Shown: piece after piece, positions 62,611-64,000 of the stretch
How positions within the stretch are numbered: the first letter of the stretch is position 1
Layout: every line of letters starts with the position of its first letter
DNA from: [Muricauda] lutisoli (nom. illeg.)
GTDB lineage: Bacteria > Bacteroidota > Bacteroidia > Flavobacteriales > Flavobacteriaceae
Assembly: GCF_017313105.1 (NCBI RefSeq)
Contig: NZ_JAFLND010000002.1
Location: forward strand, 186,001-250,000
Direction: 5' to 3'
DNA: 64,000 nucleotides
Position numbers and translations under genes: made by a program
Notes under the pieces: generated by a model
Databases searched by the model: none
What the model was told of the DNA's origin: nothing
The model's input: only the letters and a program-made list of their open reading frames with translations

Positions 62611-64000
62611 AAGCCAAATCCCAGTCCAAAAGCAAACCTTAGACCATCGGTGCTATTGAACAACCCAAAGTTGGCGGAGAGTATATCTGCTCCGTTCAAG
62701 AAAAACCCGCCCCCGTAGGAATTGTGCCATTTATCGGAATCCTCGCCAGGGTACCAAACACGGCCATAATCGAACCCTCCGTAAATTCCGGGATTCACTG
62801 GCATAAGCCCTGTTTTTACTCCTCTAAAGCTATATCTAAGGTCCGTGTTTTGAAAATAGGCCGTTTTACCTGTAAACCGTTGAAACCTAAACCCACGAAG
62901 CCCATTATCTCCTCCTATGCTGGCAGCTTGATAAAATTCATATCCATTTCCTATGGTGAAATGACCTTTAAGTTTTGTTGCAAAAACCAGGCGACCATCA
63001 GCTGTAAGTTTATGGTCCATGGAAAATGATGGGACTACGTACCCAAAAGATCTTGAAGAATCATCCAGATTGGTTTTAAAACCGCCTTCTAAGCTGAACG
63101 CCATTCCCAAAGTTGGAAATGCTTCACTATCCGTGTTTGAATAGGTGTATTCCCCATCGATTCCGAAAAAACTCAAATGGTTTTCCTCACCGTTTTCCAG
63201 ATAAAACTCGTTGATGAACCTATTTTGGGTTTCCTCGATCTCAATGTTTTCATAGGCCACACCCATTCGAACCTTAGAACCATAAAAGCCTCTCCAAACC
63301 AATGAGGGTGCCAATTTTAGGGTTCGTATACGAACCCTGTTATAATCCAATTCCAATGGTTCTTCGTCATCGTTGTTCACTGTCTCATTCCCAAATCCGA
63401 AAAAGTTCCGTGTAAAGTTGGGGCTTGTAAACCTCGCATGGACCTCTAGGTTCACCTTGTTGAGCACATGGGCAAACTCACCCTTGTACCCTAAATCAAA
63501 CCCGTTTGTGGCAAAGTAATAGGCCGCATTAAATGTATGTTGTTGCGTAAATGGATTTTTCCTGAATCCATTAAATGTGTAGGTATTGGTTAAACCAAGC
63601 CTAACCCCATCATCTGGATTAAACCCAATGGTGGGCACCACTTGGTTGTTGCTTGCCTTGATATTCAAAAACTCGTAGGTATTGGTATCGTAGTCGTTTA
63701 TTAAATTAATATTGCCACCATAAGCCTCTTCCAGGGTATTCTTCTTCGACTTAAAGTCGTAGACCCATAGTTTTTTTGAGTTTTCGGATATTTTGTAAAT
63801 GTCATTGTTCTGACCCCCGACAATGCGGACTTTTATTTTTGAAGTTTCCGTATTGGCCTCAAAAACATCATCATCATCCAGGCCATAAATCCAAATCTCC
63901 TTGGTATCATCGGGACTATATACTTTGTTGAAAAACAAATCCGTATAATCCCCACCTTTTATACGGTAAGCCCTCACCTCAACATCGCCATTTGGCAATG
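62607..64000 (-). CDS. Outer membrane beta-barrel protein (BamA/TamA-like C-terminal part), 5' end outside window
   Basis: The frame is open to the window edge, so only the C-terminal 464 or so residues are seen. First part: beta-rich domain (IWIYGLDDDDVFEAN, IVGGQNNDIYKI) found in large flavobacterial phosphoesterase-barrel fusion proteins; then a 16-strand-like barrel with GFNPDDGVRLGLTNTY, YQAASIGGDNGLRGFRFQRF (the conserved BamA-type L6 region) and terminal FAFGLGFGF. The N-terminal catalytic part, if any, lies outside. It is convergent with the propeller gene and probably unrelated to it. Confidence 0.82.
   Translation of the reverse strand, partial: LPNGDVEVRAYRIKGGDYTDLFFNKVYSPDDTKEIWIYGLDDDDVFEANTETSKIKVRIVGGQNNDIYKISENSKKLWVYDFKSKKNTLEEAYGGNINLINDYDTNTYEFLNIKASNNQVVPTIGFNPDDGVRLGLTNTYTFNGFRKNPFTQQHTFNAAYYFATNGFDLGYKGEFAHVLNKVNLEVHARFTSPNFTRNFFGFGNETVNNDDEEPLELDYNRVRIRTLKLAPSLVWRGFYGSKVRMGVAYENIEIEETQNRFINEFYLENGEENHLSFFGIDGEYTYSNTDSEAFPTLGMAFSLEGGFKTNLDDSSRSFGYVVPSFSMDHKLTADGRLVFATKLKGHFTIGNGYEFYQAASIGGDNGLRGFRFQRFTGKTAYFQNTDLRYSFRGVKTGLMPVNPGIYGGFDYGRVWYPGEDSDKWHNSYGGGFFLNGADILSANFGLFNSTDGLRFAFGLGFGF

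Noticed and set aside
1..64000. CRISPR arrays, tRNA/rRNA genes, insertion sequences, prophage
   Set aside because: None seen: no regularly spaced direct repeats, no cloverleaf-like intergenic sequence, no transposase, integrase or phage structural genes in any reading frame.

Overview
The window is chromosomal DNA from a marine-type member of the Flavobacteriaceae (Bacteroidota). The evidence is a SusC/SusD pair, lipoprotein signals of Bacteroidota type, a mevalonate pathway, TAnnTTTG-type -7 boxes, moderate GC, and an arginine operon with the carbamoyltransferase (ArgF') family that acts on N-acylated ornithine. Gene content resembles Allomuricauda/Flagellimonas, but the genus is a guess. 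I see no tRNA, rRNA, CRISPR array, insertion sequence or prophage. Genes run off both ends: a GH32 fructan hydrolase on the left and an outer-membrane barrel protein on the right.

Layout. 1-6715: GH32 lipoprotein, a CHASE hybrid histidine kinase, a translationally coupled arsenosugar operon (DUF2064/TIGR04282 transferase, nucleoside phosphorylase, ArsM), and an unrecognised protein. 6834-9895 (minus): GH113-like lipoprotein, a LysM-like/amidase-fold pseudoenzyme, and its intact Amidase_3 paralogue. 10024-16617: an NAD(P)/FAD oxidoreductase and membrane polyferredoxin, followed by three glycosyltransferases. 16664-26495: the arginine operon, preceded by a short reading frame ending Arg-Arg-Arg-Arg-Pro-stop and alternative RNA stems, which I read as an attenuator; the genes are a GNAT acyltransferase, argG, argC, proC, argD, argF', an SDR, argB, argE and argH. 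26546-31914: M1 peptidase, DUF5694, DUF5916 and a small membrane protein. 31944-35928 (minus): RluB-type pseudouridine synthase, UbiA prenyltransferase, mevalonate kinase, mevalonate diphosphate decarboxylase. 36022-41377: TspO, DUF1697, glpK-glpF, an HI0933 flavoprotein, a glycerophosphodiesterase.

41436-62610 is the main accessory region. A LacI regulator and a GH13 alpha-amylase lipoprotein diverge from susC/susD across an 18-bp operator-like palindrome. After a strong hairpin terminator and a second long dyad comes a tightly packed six-gene set: three paralogous FG-GAP/VCBS + ASPIC/UnbV lipoproteins of about 1,100 residues, a vanadium-haloperoxidase/PAP2 lipoprotein, an SRPBCC-GyrI protein and a beta-propeller lipoprotein. 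This looks like one surface capture and processing system, but its substrate cannot be told from sequence.

The most interesting observations are the Arg-codon leader, the MTAP-like substitutions in the phosphorylase of the arsenosugar operon (which suit an adenine nucleoside with a non-hydroxyl 5' group), the triple VCBS/ASPIC-haloperoxidase set attached to SusCD, and the catalytically dead amidase paralogue.
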